Shown in pieces: positions 1 through 12,800 of a stretch of DNA of 64,000 bases. Each line of letters starts with the position of its first letter. Position 1 is the first letter of the stretch. Source of the stretch: Watersipora subatra. Taxonomy: Eukaryota; Bryozoa; Gymnolaemata; Cheilostomatida; Watersiporidae. The notes beneath the pieces are model-generated. The model saw only the letters and a list, made by a program, of their open reading frames with translations, was not told where the DNA came from and ran no database searches. The translations under genes were made by a program, and so were the position numbers. Location of the stretch: assembly GCF_963576615.1 (NCBI RefSeq), contig NC_088714.1:5084001-5148000 (forward strand). The letters run 5' to 3'.

Positions 1-261
1 TCTCGCTCACCCTTATCAACTCCGCATTCTACCGTACGATGTATATGGAAACTTGAAGCAAGTCCTATAGCCTCTTATGGATGGCTAAAAGATACTTTGA
101 TTTCTCTGTGCATTTCATCAACAATGAAATGTGCATAGATTTTTTTCTTAATGTTAACTGTTTACCCAACTGACTGCAACTCGGAAGGTCTAACTAAACC
201 TAGTAATTAATCTCCTTGTATGATTTTAGGTGCTCAATGCATACCGAAATAGCTTGATCCT
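1..261 (+). other. 5' flank / probable 5' UTR of the fucosyltransferase gene
   Basis: No coding exon is seen here. A possible splice acceptor (TTTTAG) ends at 229, so the ATG at 262 may lie in the second transcribed exon with about 32 nt of leader. The rest looks like intron or promoter sequence. This is inference from the acceptor-like motif only. Confidence 0.35.
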
Positions 262-3200
262 ATGGCTGTTATACTCCTTAGGAGACGGTCCACAGTGTAT
301 GGCCTGATTGTAGCTGCAATCATCACTGCTATAATCATCACTGTCTACTTGACTTCTTATCATGTCTATTTACCAACCGCTAAAATAAGGATAGTAGATC
401 CGGTATCAGCTGTTCAGGTCCTTGAAAACAACCCAATAAGTGGTAGAACAGTCCTCAACGCCAGCTCGGGGAGCCATGAAGGTGATAATATGCTTACAAA
501 CGCAGAGATGTACTCAAATATAAAGAGGAAAAAATATGTGTGAGTTAACACACTGTATTATTGTTCTTGACATCTTTATGTTTTTTAATTTGCGGTATGA
601 TATAATTTGACATATGAAATTTTTTTAAATGTTAGGGGATGTGGGAAAAATACTGCCATTTCATAGCATTTATTGCATTATAAAATTGAGCAACTGCATT
701 TATTTAAAACTCTATTAACGAAATATTGATCTTTTGAGACATGTCACCTAGATATTCTGTATCTACTTTGCAATAAGTATCAAATGTATAATGTGCCAAA
801 CCATATAGGCTTTACCAAAAGATACCAGTGAGCAAAGAGAGGTTTGCACATTTTAGGGTATATATTACTCGCTATATTTATGATAAAAACTGGTGGTCTT
901 GATTGAAAGTTGAGTCGAAACAAGTTCCTACTTTGTATCATCCGAGTTCTATGCAAATAAAACAATGACTCTCATCCATTGTCAACCTATATATGATTGC
1001 TACAAGTGTCTTATGCACTTGTAAAACAAATTAGTGGCGAAAATAATAGAGGTGTTGCTAGGTTTGTTATGTAGGCCTAAATGCATGAAACAGACTACTT
1101 TGCTAAATTGAGAAGACAACTCTTATAATAGACATTTATCCGCAAGTTTTGAGTGAAAAACTTTTTTGTAAGGCGTATGTAGTTACTACCAGGTCATCCC
1201 TGTTATGTGCTCACTACCTAGACAATACAATTAGCAGTAGGCAAGTGGCATGACCTACTAGTAGCTGTCGTGTGCTATTCTTATCGTGCCTACCTACTTC
1301 ACCCCTCACTAAATTGTTTACAATTTGTAGATGAAGCTAAATATGTAAGTACAGATCCAAATTGAATAAATTGAGTGAAATATTTTCGAATGCAGAACTT
1401 ATGTTTCCCCTATAGTTTTACTATATTTACATGTATTATAGTAACCTGGTACACGGAAAGTTAGGTGTAATAATTAATTAATCACACTAATTTTCCTTAG
1501 TCTGGCTGGCACGCATTTGGCGCAGATGGTAGAGTGTCGGTCTAGCAAGCTGAATGTTTCTAGTTTAAATCCTGTTCAAAGCAATCTTTTTTCCTTACAT
1601 TGAAACGAAACTACAGACAGATGAACGCGGCTGTTATTATAGTAAAGATTAATGTTTTTACGTAACTATGAAAAGAATATCCTTTAAAGTGTTGCTTTTT
1701 CTGTAAAAAAGAGAATCCAAAGAAACATGAGGTCGATGAATGGTTCCTTGAGCAACTTTTACTGAGGAGTTTATTGTCTCTCAAATTTGGAAAACTGCTA
1801 AGGAACATAAAATCTTGAATGCATATTGGAAAATAGAAGTTGTTTGCATTTCTATAATTTTTGGTTGGTAAATACTATTAGAATCATATTGTTTTCAAGA
1901 GCTTGTAGGTAACTGCAAGGTTTGGTGGCTTGTCATGTGCATGAGCTGTGTAAATGCATGCCTAGGGAGTGAGATCGTTTTATTAAAACAAGTAGGAGGG
2001 AAGGTATATTTTACACAAGTCACTGGCAGGAGATTCTTTTGTTAAAGATGGTTCTATTACATGTTTACGTTTCAAAGAAGAATGTAACCAACGCGTTGTT
2101 AGGCCTCTGGATGGCCGAGTGAAATTCTGGCTTGCTATAAGTACTGTTTGTGGACCAATTAACTAGAGTGTGATAAAAGTGCAGCGTCAGTACTTTTAAT
2201 AATAAGCCAACTAGACGGCGATATCAGTTTGGAATTACATAACGGAAGGAATTGTCTTCCCATATAGCAGGTGGCAGGTTGGTAGCAATCATAGATCAAC
2301 CGCTGTTGAAGTTTAACTACGCATTGAAAATAATATATTTCCTGTCGTTTTGCCTACTTTCTGTATTATTTGGTTTGGATAAGGTTGTTGATACCAGCAG
2401 AGTATTCTACTAGAATACTTCTAGCTTTCATCGGTTACATGGTTTCTCGCAGTATGAAGCTTGATGGCTTAATTGTTTTTGTCTGCACTACATGGCATTT
2501 CTTATATTCCTAAATTACTTAAATTCAAGTATTTAATATTTTTTATTGACTGAAGAACGAGAGCCTTTGTGAGAACACAACTCCCAATTACTAGTAAATA
2601 GCTTACGCTGCCAACTATGTAGTCACATCTCTAAAGCTCTAATTCTTCTCTTAGCTTATTGGTAATGAGGAATTTTAAAGCTGATCAGTTATGTTTGTTT
2701 GAGTACTAACTACATTTGTTTATATATCCGCTAGCACTTGCATCATCCTCAGATAATAATACGCGTGATGTAGGCTATTTGGTTTTCCCGCATTCATATT
2801 GTAGTAGAAATATAGCAACCACAGTATACCTTTTATTTCTAAAAAGATTAAAGTGCTTTTACAATTTATCAAGAGTCACAAACATTTTTTTTAACTTTAA
2901 AAATGCAATTACTATCTAATTTAAATTGAAATGAAGAATGAGGAGCTAAATTTAAAGTTAACATCAATAATTAGCTGTGGCTATACAGTATTTAAAAAAT
3001 TATCCAGTGCTGTTTAATTACCAAAGTAATATAAGTTAGCAATAATTTTATTTGTAGCATCACAAGTTGTTTGAACGCTCAAGCTCCTGCTTGCATTAAA
3101 CACTAAAATGATTCATCTTGTATCAATGCGGCAAAGTAAACATGTACACAACTGCCTTACTTGATTTGTCTTCTCTTTGCTAGAAGACAATCTCTCCGTA

Positions 3201-4456
3201 CCTCTATTCCAGCAAAGGCAGCACGGAAGAAGGAAGTGAAAGGTTACACGGAAGTGAAGTATGAAAATGATTTATTCCATGGGCGTTGTTATAACTTTCC
3301 TAAAACTAAGAGAGTTACCCATCCATTATCAGCGTCTGAAATAGCTCAGTCACTCGGACGACATTTTGACATCTCAAAAAGAACTCTACAGGATATAACC
3401 GAGGCTGTACAAATGAATTTAGTTAGCATCAATAAGAGTGACATAGATAACATAAAGGTGGTGTTAGGCTATCACGGTTACGAACACACTCCACACTATA
3501 CATGGTATAACTTCTCTCACTGTGAATATACAAACTGCATTCCACTAAACCCTCATCGTTCAATCGAGCATCCGATGGCACCAGACAACGTGGCGAAAGC
3601 TGCTAGTATCATTCTCTTCAATCTTGTAGAGATGTATCACGGAGATACCTTGCTCAAAATTCCCCGTCGTACTGATCAGTATTTTGGAGTTACTTCGTTG
3701 GAGTCAACAGGGTACTCGTTCAACTTGATGCCTCCTACTCTCAATGGGCTAATGAACTTTACTGCCACCTACAGCCGTAGGTCTACTGTTCCTGAATGGC
3801 ACATATTTAAGGCGTGTATGGATAAGAGAACTACAAAGCTTCCAACTAGAAATTACTCAGAAGGCAAATCCAAAGGTGCAATCGCATATGTTAGCAATTG
3901 TATGTCTATGCAATATAATAGGCTTTCATTAATGAAAATGCTGAAGTCATACATTCCTGTTGACATATATGGTGGATGCGGGAAGCCCGATCCATGCAGG
4001 GGTCATTCAGATCCTGGGCAATGCTCCCGAGATCTTCATAAGCAATACCATTTTTATCTTAGTTTTGAAAATTCCCTCTGCGAAGACTACATTTCTGAGA
4101 AGTTCTGGGATAGATTATCGGAGGCTACATACATGCTTCCTGTTGCTATGGGAGGCCTGACTGTGCACGAGTACAGCGAGCAAGCTCCCAACCAGTCGTT
4201 TCTGCACGTTCGTAATTTTACTAGTATCGAGAGTCTTGGGAAATATCTTCACATTTTGATGAAAAATCCTGAGTCATATAATGCATACCACAGATGGCGG
4301 GAAGAGTGGGATGTGTATAAGCGGCCCATATACACACGATTTCCCTCGTGCGACTTGTGCAGGATAGCCAATGAGCAGCCATATATGCCCTCAGATCCTA
4401 ACCTCTCCACCAAATACAACGATCCATCTCTCTGCAAGAATTATGAGCCTTTGTGA
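262..4456 (+). CDS. Alpha-1,3-fucosyltransferase (GT10 family), two coding exons
   Basis: Golgi type II membrane glycosyltransferase predicted to move fucose from GDP-fucose onto N-acetylglucosamine-containing glycans. Coding exons are 262-539 and 3184-4456. The donor GTGAGT at 540 and the acceptor ending in CTTTGCTAG at 3183 join in frame and give 516 residues. Residues about 13-35 form one hydrophobic anchor after a short arginine-rich cytoplasmic tail, then comes a stem. The catalytic domain is in exon 2 and carries the GT10 signature (HFYLSFENSLCEDYISEKFW, then LPVAMGG), the upstream VDIYGGCG with paired cysteines, and a C-terminal CDLC motif. Length is slightly above the usual 350-450 residues because of a longer stem. 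The choice of ATG is supported by the anchor directly after it. The fucose linkage (1,3 or 1,6) is a family-level inference. Confidence 0.9.
540..3183 (+). other. Intron 1 of the fucosyltransferase gene
   Basis: About 2.6 kb of AT-rich intron. The only structured element I see is a tRNA-like SINE head near 1517-1578, listed separately. No conserved coding segment is recognisable on either strand. Confidence 0.8.
1510..1585 (+). mobile_element. tRNA-like SINE head in intron
   Basis: GGCGCAGATGGTAGAGTGTC resembles a pol III box A, and AGTTTAAATCC about 40 bp downstream resembles a box B (GGTTCRANNCC type). No clean cloverleaf can be drawn, so this is better read as an old tRNA-derived SINE than as a functional tRNA. 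Confidence 0.45.
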
Positions 4457-5667
4457 CTGTTAAATTTATTTTACGGTTTCTCGAAAATCTTATATCATGC
4501 ATTAGCTGCTCATTTTGCTGAGTTCCTGTGTTGTCATACCTTAAATGATATTTTTAACTTTGCTCTATTTGCATCTCAAGGTCGCATTATATAGTAAACC
4601 ATTCTCTGTATCTCCTTGCTCACTTTTATTCAAGATATTAGTTTGTCGCATTAGCCATGCAAACAACTATGTATAATTATTTTAGTTTAACAGTTTCAAT
4701 TTGTGTATGGTCGATTTACCAGTTAATTTATGGTCAGCTGACCAATTTATATAGGTCAACTTCAATTGTTCTCCAATATATTTTTCATTGATCGCCCTGT
4801 TTTGTGTTTTGTCTTGCAGCGAGTTGAAAACTAAATGGCTAGCCAGCCTGTCTAATGACTGCAAAATCCTGGTTCCAAAACAATATAAGGTACATGCATC
4901 TTCTAATTGTAGGTTTAAAATTCTGTGCAACTGTCAATGTATGTCAGAGATACTAAATTATTTCAGCAAATGGTAACATGTACAGCGAGGCATTCGGTGA
5001 CACTAAACCTCCTAAGGGTTGTGAAGCAAATTTAGATTTCAAAACTCAGTCAGATTGAGAGCCAACAGCTTGAAAATTGGTTGCGGTGCGAGAATGAGAG
5101 CCTAATCGTTCGCAATATGTATTTGCAATTTTCATTTGTTGAAACTGTTCAATTGACTTCACAAGCTGTCTATTGGACATACAACACTATTTTACCTATT
5201 TGAAGTGCATGCATCAAATTAAAAATAAATGGTTTCCTTTTCCTGCCCAGCGCCGTTTCATGTTGTCAGTGATGCGTGAGGTGCTATGATATTAAAGGGC
5301 TAATCCATGCATCTTATTGTTCCCACAAGCGCATTGGCTATGGATTATAAAGGTAATGAAGTGTGGCAGATGTATCAGCACTTATCACAGTCTGAGTGTA
5401 TGTACAGTGTCATGCTAGGTAAGTAACTATACTTTCTGACTTACATCACCGCTGAATCACTAGTTCCGTTCCAGCGAACAAAAAAGGTTTTTTAAGTCTG
5501 TGCGCTAAATACTCCTTTGGTTAATGAATTGTGTAGCATTTCCGTGATTAGCTGATACGGTTGCATGACTATGTCACTCGGTGATCAGCTAACTGAACAA
5601 ATAGATGTCACTGATCCTCAAATTTTTGTGCAGAAGAAATTAGTCGCGAGTCGAGGAAACATTGATC
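4457..5667. other. Intergenic spacer between fucosyltransferase and protease genes
   Basis: About 1.2 kb with no credible coding exon. The first AATAAA after the fucosyltransferase stop on the plus strand is at 5224-5229, roughly 770 nt downstream, so the 3' UTR may be long or use a variant signal. The last few hundred bases should hold the protease promoter, but no clear core element is recognised. Confidence 0.5.
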
Positions 5668-6852
5668 ATGATACTAAAATATAGTTTGCTTTGTTTGTCA
5701 TATCTACTGCTTTATGTACAATCTCAACAAGTTGTGGTGAACAGCGGAACACAGCTGACACCAGAGGAAATTGCAGAGGTAGGTCATAGTTTATTACAAA
5801 GTTTAAGTTTCGAGAATAATACTAATATATAGCATATTCTGTGTCTAGACTCGCTCCAAAGGTACACTAAACTGATTGCAATAAGTTGGAAACGTCAAAA
5901 AATATATCGGATAATATTGAGGGATTTTTGCTAAACTTGATATGTAATGTCTTTTTACAAAAAAAAAGATAAAATAATAATCAGAAATTAAATTATCAAA
6001 AATATAGTTTCATATATGTCTTAGTAATAAAATTGACTTATTGTTAACAATCGGCAAATAGTTTTGATACATGTATGTGTAACCTATGTTTTGATTTTAA
6101 GTGTTTACAATGACAAAGTAAGAGTACATCATTTGTTTCTAAAATTCTTTTTTGTTCTGTTATTATGCTATTTTTATGTTGCAATCTTCAGCAGAACATC
6201 AACAATGATCATTTTAAGCTATAAGGACAGCTTTCATGTAGATGACACTCGTTCTTGACTGCATCTCATCCACTGACTGCATGTTATTACATCTTGTCTC
6301 TAGATAGAAAGATCCTATGAGGATTTTGTAAAAAAGAACAGAGTGAGAAACACAGATAGTTCAAGGTCATCCGGGAGAAAGACTCAGGCTCAGGGAAACT
6401 CCCAGCCTAGTAGGGTAAGATATTTTTCTCAAGTACAAAAAGTCAAAATACACATAGACAGGTACAAAGTGAAAGTATACACTTGAATGTTCTTTGTTTT
6501 GCTGTTGATGCTTGTTTCACTTTGAATATTACTATATTGCACTTTCAATTACTTGTTTCTATTATTCCATAATATGACATTTGATAAGATCTGTAAAGCT
6601 ACGTGTGAGTTTACATTTCAGCACTGCCGATGTCCAAGTCTGTGTTATTTTGCTGCCAGCACTGTTTTATAGAGGGTAAGAACATGTATATATAGTGAAT
6701 GCATTTTACAGGAAGATGTTCAGAATGACCGCAGTTTGTCACGAATTTCACTCATCACCCTGGGAACTGTCAATTTTAACAATATTATACCAGGAGTTGA
6801 GAGAGGGGATGTTTTTCCGAGTCCCAATGACAGAGAATATCGAACAACTACA
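5668..6852 (+). CDS. Protease exons 1-3: signal peptide and prodomain
   Basis: The ATG at 5668 opens a classic signal peptide (hydrophobic [13 protein letters not shown], cleavage likely near residues 19-20), which is why this start was chosen. Exons 5668-5778, 6304-6414 and 6712-6852 are each a multiple of three. The prodomain is basic and low in structure. In exon 3 the segment VERGDVFP matches the astacin family's conserved F-x-G-D prosegment motif, whose aspartate occupies the zinc in the latent enzyme; the first position is changed from F to V or E depending on alignment. Exon 3 ends at a GTAAGT donor that is tandemly repeated downstream (see repeat 6847-7120). Confidence 0.8.
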
Positions 6853-9800
6853 GTAAGTGTGTCTACCATTCGTAGGTATGTAGCAATGACACCTACAGTA
6901 AGTGTTCCAATCATTCGTAGACCTGTGGCAAACTCACCTACAGTAAGTACTTCCTTATTCATAAACCTGTAGCAATGTCCCAAACAGTAAGTGTGTCCAC
7001 CATTCATAGATCTGTTGAAATGTTATCTACAGTGAGTGTGTCTGCAATTCTTGAACCTGGCAACGACACTTCAGTAAGTGTGTCAACTATTCTTAGATAT
7101 GAAGCAATGACACCAAGTATCTCCCTGTAAATTGGCTGTCTCACTGAAGTAATTTCAGTTAGACATACACTTGTGTTTGCAAAAGGTAAGTTTATTATTA
7201 AAAAGTTATTAGAAGTGTGGTTAAAGGCTTTTTGACAGTCTTACCATGTATGTGTTTGTCACACATTGAATCCCTCATCATAAATAACTTGTTGGTTGAT
7301 CCAAGGATCTGAGAGCGGTAATAACTTTCTATGCATGTCTATGCATATGTCTATGCATGTCTATGCATATGTCTATGCATGTCTATGCATATGTCTATGC
7401 ATGTCTGCATTAGACATTAGATGAACATAGCCCCTCAGATCACGTGTTTTTAATTCTTATCAGAAAAGATTAGATGGAATCGAGTAATCATGCCTGCTAA
7501 GGTAGCCTGATGCATGTATATGTGATATATATTTAATCGCTTTACAATCTAGTGCATTGCAAGTTCTTATTTTAAGTAAAATAGATTTCTAATTTCTAAA
7601 GATAAAAAGCCCGTGTTACTGACCTAGAATAGCTAGGCTGATCATGTAACATTCTGGTATACCTACTACAATGTCACATTCTCTCAGATGCCGAATTTCC
7701 TCGACAAGTGCATGTAGATAAAATGTGACTATTGTTGCCCAGCCAATAGGTTAAACAGTTTAAAGGAAAAAATTTTAAATAATGCTTAGAAAAAGCATTT
7801 GGTAAAGCCATAACATAAACGTTCAGGTCAGTTTAAAATCATATTATTTCCAGAACAAGCATAGAAAGGCTAAAGTGCATTTTTACCGTTATTAAATGGT
7901 AAACATTTTACTAGACTTTAAAACAATCTCAGCAGCCCTTATGCGCGGCAAAAGAAACTTACTAGACAGCTAAACGTATAGACCAGTTCCAATTGTTCAG
8001 CTTGTCGCTGCTACAGGGATACCTAAAAACACTCAGGATATATCATCTAAGCTGCCTCTTAGATGATTGTGAAGTTCTCTGGTTGCTAAGGTGATGCAAC
8101 CCCTGCCTCTCACTCAGTGACTAATTCTGGTCTAATCAGACGATATTTATAAAAGATTTTGCGCAAGTCAATCGTGCATAGCAGTTCTTGGTACTAGACA
8201 CGCCACCAGGATATAGAGGGACTCAGTCCATTACCTCCAACTAATCAACCAGCTACTAGCCTTCTTATCCTTTGTTCTGTCTATTATATTTGATGGTGTC
8301 ATCACCTCTCCAATACTATTTCAACTGCTAATTAGATACATGTATAACCAAAGCAGGAAACAAGTCTATGCTTAGCCTCTGTTTTTAACAAAATACAGAA
8401 ATTTCTAAAGTTCAGGCTTGCTGAAGGATTTGATAATAATTATGAAATGGATTTAAAATGTAAATATCGTCATTAGTTTTTCTTAAAGCTAGTCTTCAGG
8501 ATTAATTATGTTAAAATTTCAAGAAATAAAACTGTTCAATTTAAAACTCGCTCTGAAAAATTTTGTAAGTGGCTAGGGAAAAATATTTTGTTTAAATGCA
8601 AATGCTTCATACTAGCATCACTATTACTTCATACTAGTAGTACTGTTACTACATAATAGTAGTACTGTTACTACATACTAGTAGTACTGTTACTTCATAC
8701 TAGTAGTACTGTTACTTCATACTAGTAGTACTGTTACTTCATACTAGTAGTACTGTTACTGCATACTAGTATCACTGTTACTTCATACTAGTAGTATCGT
8801 TACTTCATACTAGTAGTACTGCTACTACATACTAGTAGTACTGTTACTACATACTAGTATCACTGTTACTACATACTAGTAGCACTGTTACTACATACTA
8901 GTAGCACTGTTACTACATACTAGTAGCATTGTTGCTTATTTTTGGCAGACGAGACCTACTAGAAGAAGTCTCAGTAGCAGAAGGACAAAAAGAAAAGCTA
9001 TAAATACTCTATACAATGTTGTGGAAAAGTGGGACAACGCCAAGCTTCATTATAGAGTGGAGTCATCTTCTTTTTGTGAGTGTTTGAACATTATAAAACA
9101 ATCAAATGCAGCAAGCAGAGCGTTGAATGGGAGAATGTTCGTTTAACTATTCTAGAGCTGGGTGATAAGATCCAAGAATACTTGTGATATTTTCATTGCT
9201 TGATGTCTTTTTTGTCTCGATGACAAATTTGAGTTGATAATAAGTCTAAAGGTGCATTGACACCGGGCTGTTGACACCAGGTTGTTTCAACTCTGACAAA
9301 GTCGGCCTGGTGTAGAAGGCAAATCGGTTGTAAAAACTGCCTTGTCTCAGTCACCGACACAAAATCGGTGAAATGGTGAAAATCGGTGAAAATGTATTTC
9401 AAATCATAGACAGACTAGAAGCGGTTCCAACTCCGACTCTATCGGAGTTGAAGCAACTCTGATAAGTCAGCCCGGTGTAAACGCACCTTAAGATGCTCTA
9501 GTTGCTTGATGTTATTGCTCACATCCAATTTAGTGAGTTAGTCAAGTCAAAGTACAGATGCAATGTACTTTGACAAGATTGCAGCCTTATTCCCAAACTT
9601 ACTGTATAAGGTGCTACAGTCTCACTAGTAAAAAGAAGTGCTTGTCTAACATCTTTAGATTAGTTCTGTATAAGAAGAAACGCGAGTCAAATGTGTAACA
9701 GAGGTAGTAGAAAAATTTATACATATATTGGCAGTTTCCGCATTTTTAGCCTTATAAAACTTCTGTATTCTGCATAATGCTGTATTGCGTTATTTCCTTG

Positions 9801-12800
9801 TTTTTTGTGTTCATTGTATGCAGCTGACGCGAATGCTTTACGAACTAAAATAAGAAGTTCATTGGCTCCTATAGAACAGAATTCTTGCGTTACGTAAGTT
9901 GTTATGTTTACTCATATATACACCTCTAACATTCTACTATTCTGTAACATCAACATACTATATGCACCATCGTATGTTTCAGTTTATGAACTTTCTCTAA
10001 CTACAACCTTCAAATTCACAATCCCGGCTCCTCCGCAATATTACATTTAAAGCACTAGTACCATCCTCTAAGCACACTAAGTACTGACCCATCCAACCTA
10101 AACACTATCCAACTTTTCAAACACATTTGTTCAACTCACACATTAATTCCTGATTTCTGTCTTCTCACTTTTGTTTTGGCATGTAATGAAAACATCTTTT
10201 TGTTGATTATTACTAACACCAATAAGAAGTACAACATACATTATATTCGTATACTTTATCTAGACCCTGTTACCTTCTAGATGTACGGCTCAACATTAGC
10301 ATGTCTCTAGGTAATGCTAAAATACCTCTGTTAATCTTTTAGAATGACCTTTTTTGCGCAATGGCTTTCAGTAGCATGCGCCTGTATGCCTGCGGACTTG
10401 TATACATATGAGTGACGATGTGCTTGCATGCGTGCTTCAGCGTTTAGTACATAATTGTAGGCATGCAGCGTGTAAAGTGTGTGGCTTATCGTGTTTAAAG
10501 TGTGATGCATAATGCTGGTGTAGTCTCTCTGTGTGTGAGCTCTCTGCTTTCACAAATTTTGTTACTATTGTTTATATATTATGTAATTCAGTAGTAATAA
10601 AATAGAAGCAATGATATAATTACAGTAAACCAAAATTTTAGCTCCAATATGTTTTATGTTACTAAAAATGTTGTGTCGACATTTGCAAAACTTTCTCAAG
10701 TGAAATCTGTTTTGACAATGTATACGTTTTACTCATGTACACACCGTCACAGTCTATTAGCATTCACTATCTGACAGTTAGTCATTTACATCATATGTCT
10801 CCACTTGTGTATATGGTTTTACCTGCCAAGATACAATGTCATAAATACCAGTTGCCAAGAGTCTTTCTCTAAATGCTATGCATGTATGTACGTATGTACA
10901 TATCTACGCATCTGCGTATGTGCATATTTACATATCTGCGTATGTGCGTATGGGCGTATGTGCGTATGTACGGATGTATGTATATGCGTATATATGTATG
11001 TTTGTACATATGTGTGTATGTACATATGTATGTACGTATAACATACTATATCTACCAACATATGATGTGATATGATTGGTAGAAGTGAGGTGAACTGGAA
11101 TGCATGATTGGTAGCGCAGAAGTTTTAGTTTAGATTTCTGTACGAGGAATATTCTTTTCTGCTGTCGGGATGGTGAGACAGGAAAATATATATCAGCACC
11201 ATTGATCAGTTGACAATGCATAAATTGAAAATAAAACGACAGCGCAGTCTTTCCGTATATATAATATATGCATTGCTTCAAAAGAACCATATTTGATGAA
11301 AGTTTACTGCAAACATGATCAATATGTTTGGACCATGTAAGGTCCTCACCTATGAGGAAGCTGAGTACAGTAGTTATAAACTTATAAAGTTATAAACTTA
11401 TAAAGCTTCTCTAAATAGTTTTTAGTGTATCTCTACATTTATTTTTCATGCAATTTTACTGATGTAATTTTTTAGCATTTGTGTTTATCAGGGTGAGCAG
11501 TAATGAGAGTAAACTAAGCTTGCAGCAACCTGTTAGTTTCTGTCAATCAGGTTACCAGGAAGACTTCCAGTTGCATCAGTTTAGGAGATTACTATCCGAA
11601 TGCCCTGCGTTCCAAGGATAATAAATAAGTTTTTGCACCAAAGATTTATTTTCAATCAATATAAACAACATTTACCATTCAAACTTTTAAATAAAAGTAT
11701 TTTGTTCATTTCTGTGTTCTGTGTATACTGTACCCGCTACAACGCCTATTCCAACTCTATACTGGTTGCAATAATTTGCCAGCCCTGTGAGTTTAAGAAT
11801 TTTCCTTCACGTGTAGGCACGCATTTTTTTTAGTATGGCTTCACGCTTAGCACCAGCTGCAGTGTTGAGCATGAAACCCTTAAAGATTGACATGTGTAAT
11901 AAGTATGTGTCCAATTTATTCTATAGTACAGCCAGTTAGACAGTGTAGTCTACTGGATAAATACCTGTGTGCAGATCTGGAGGCCAAGGGGTTCAAATCC
12001 AGAGGACAGTAGCGATTTTTACAGATGACAGACAGAGTATAGACAAATATGGAGATTTATATAGATGTAATTATATTTAACATGACATCATGTTGACTGC
12101 CACTGATCTCCACTTCTTATTTCTCCTGACCATCTATATTTGGAGAAGATGTTACCACTGTTTATTGCTCATTATGGTTGGCAGGTTTGAAGAAGTTCTA
12201 GAGACCCAGATTTGGCCATCTGGACAAAGTCTGGTAGAGGTAGTAGACTCTGGATCTTGTGCTTCAGTCATTGGTAGAGTTCCGAATACTGCGCAAAGGA
12301 TGTCTCTAGCTCCAGGCTGCCATGTTGTAAGTTCTGTTGTGCTCAATCTAGACAGCCATTAACAATGTTAAGCAATGATCTAAGGGACTACATAGAAGTA
12401 GGGAATTTACTTGCTGGCTAGTTTACACACAGGTCTATGGTTGTAAATTGCTTTTCTAGAATATATAGACAACAACAACCTAAAACATGTGGCGGTGCAA
12501 AACAAATTTTTAACATGGAGATTAAGATTTCGCACTCGGTCATTCATTTTTTATTATATTGGTGTTTGTTTGATCAATTATTTTCAGCTGGAATTTTGTG
12601 TTCTGTCAATTCGGTCTCAATTGAAATATATTTTTATGTCATTTTTAGCCTTAATATACTGTATTATAACAGTTATTGTTGTGTACATTCCTCTTGCTTC
12701 ATCTATAACTCTGATTATGTAAGACTGAAAGGTTTGAAAATTCAAAGCATATAAAAAAAAAGTTTCTACAACTTTTAGACTTCAAAATAAGCAGTAAAGA

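Noticed and set aside
2100-2165. tRNA-Leu-like text (GGATGGCCGAGTGAAATTCT)
   Set aside because: Box A-like start, but no box B at the right distance and no acceptor stem pairing.
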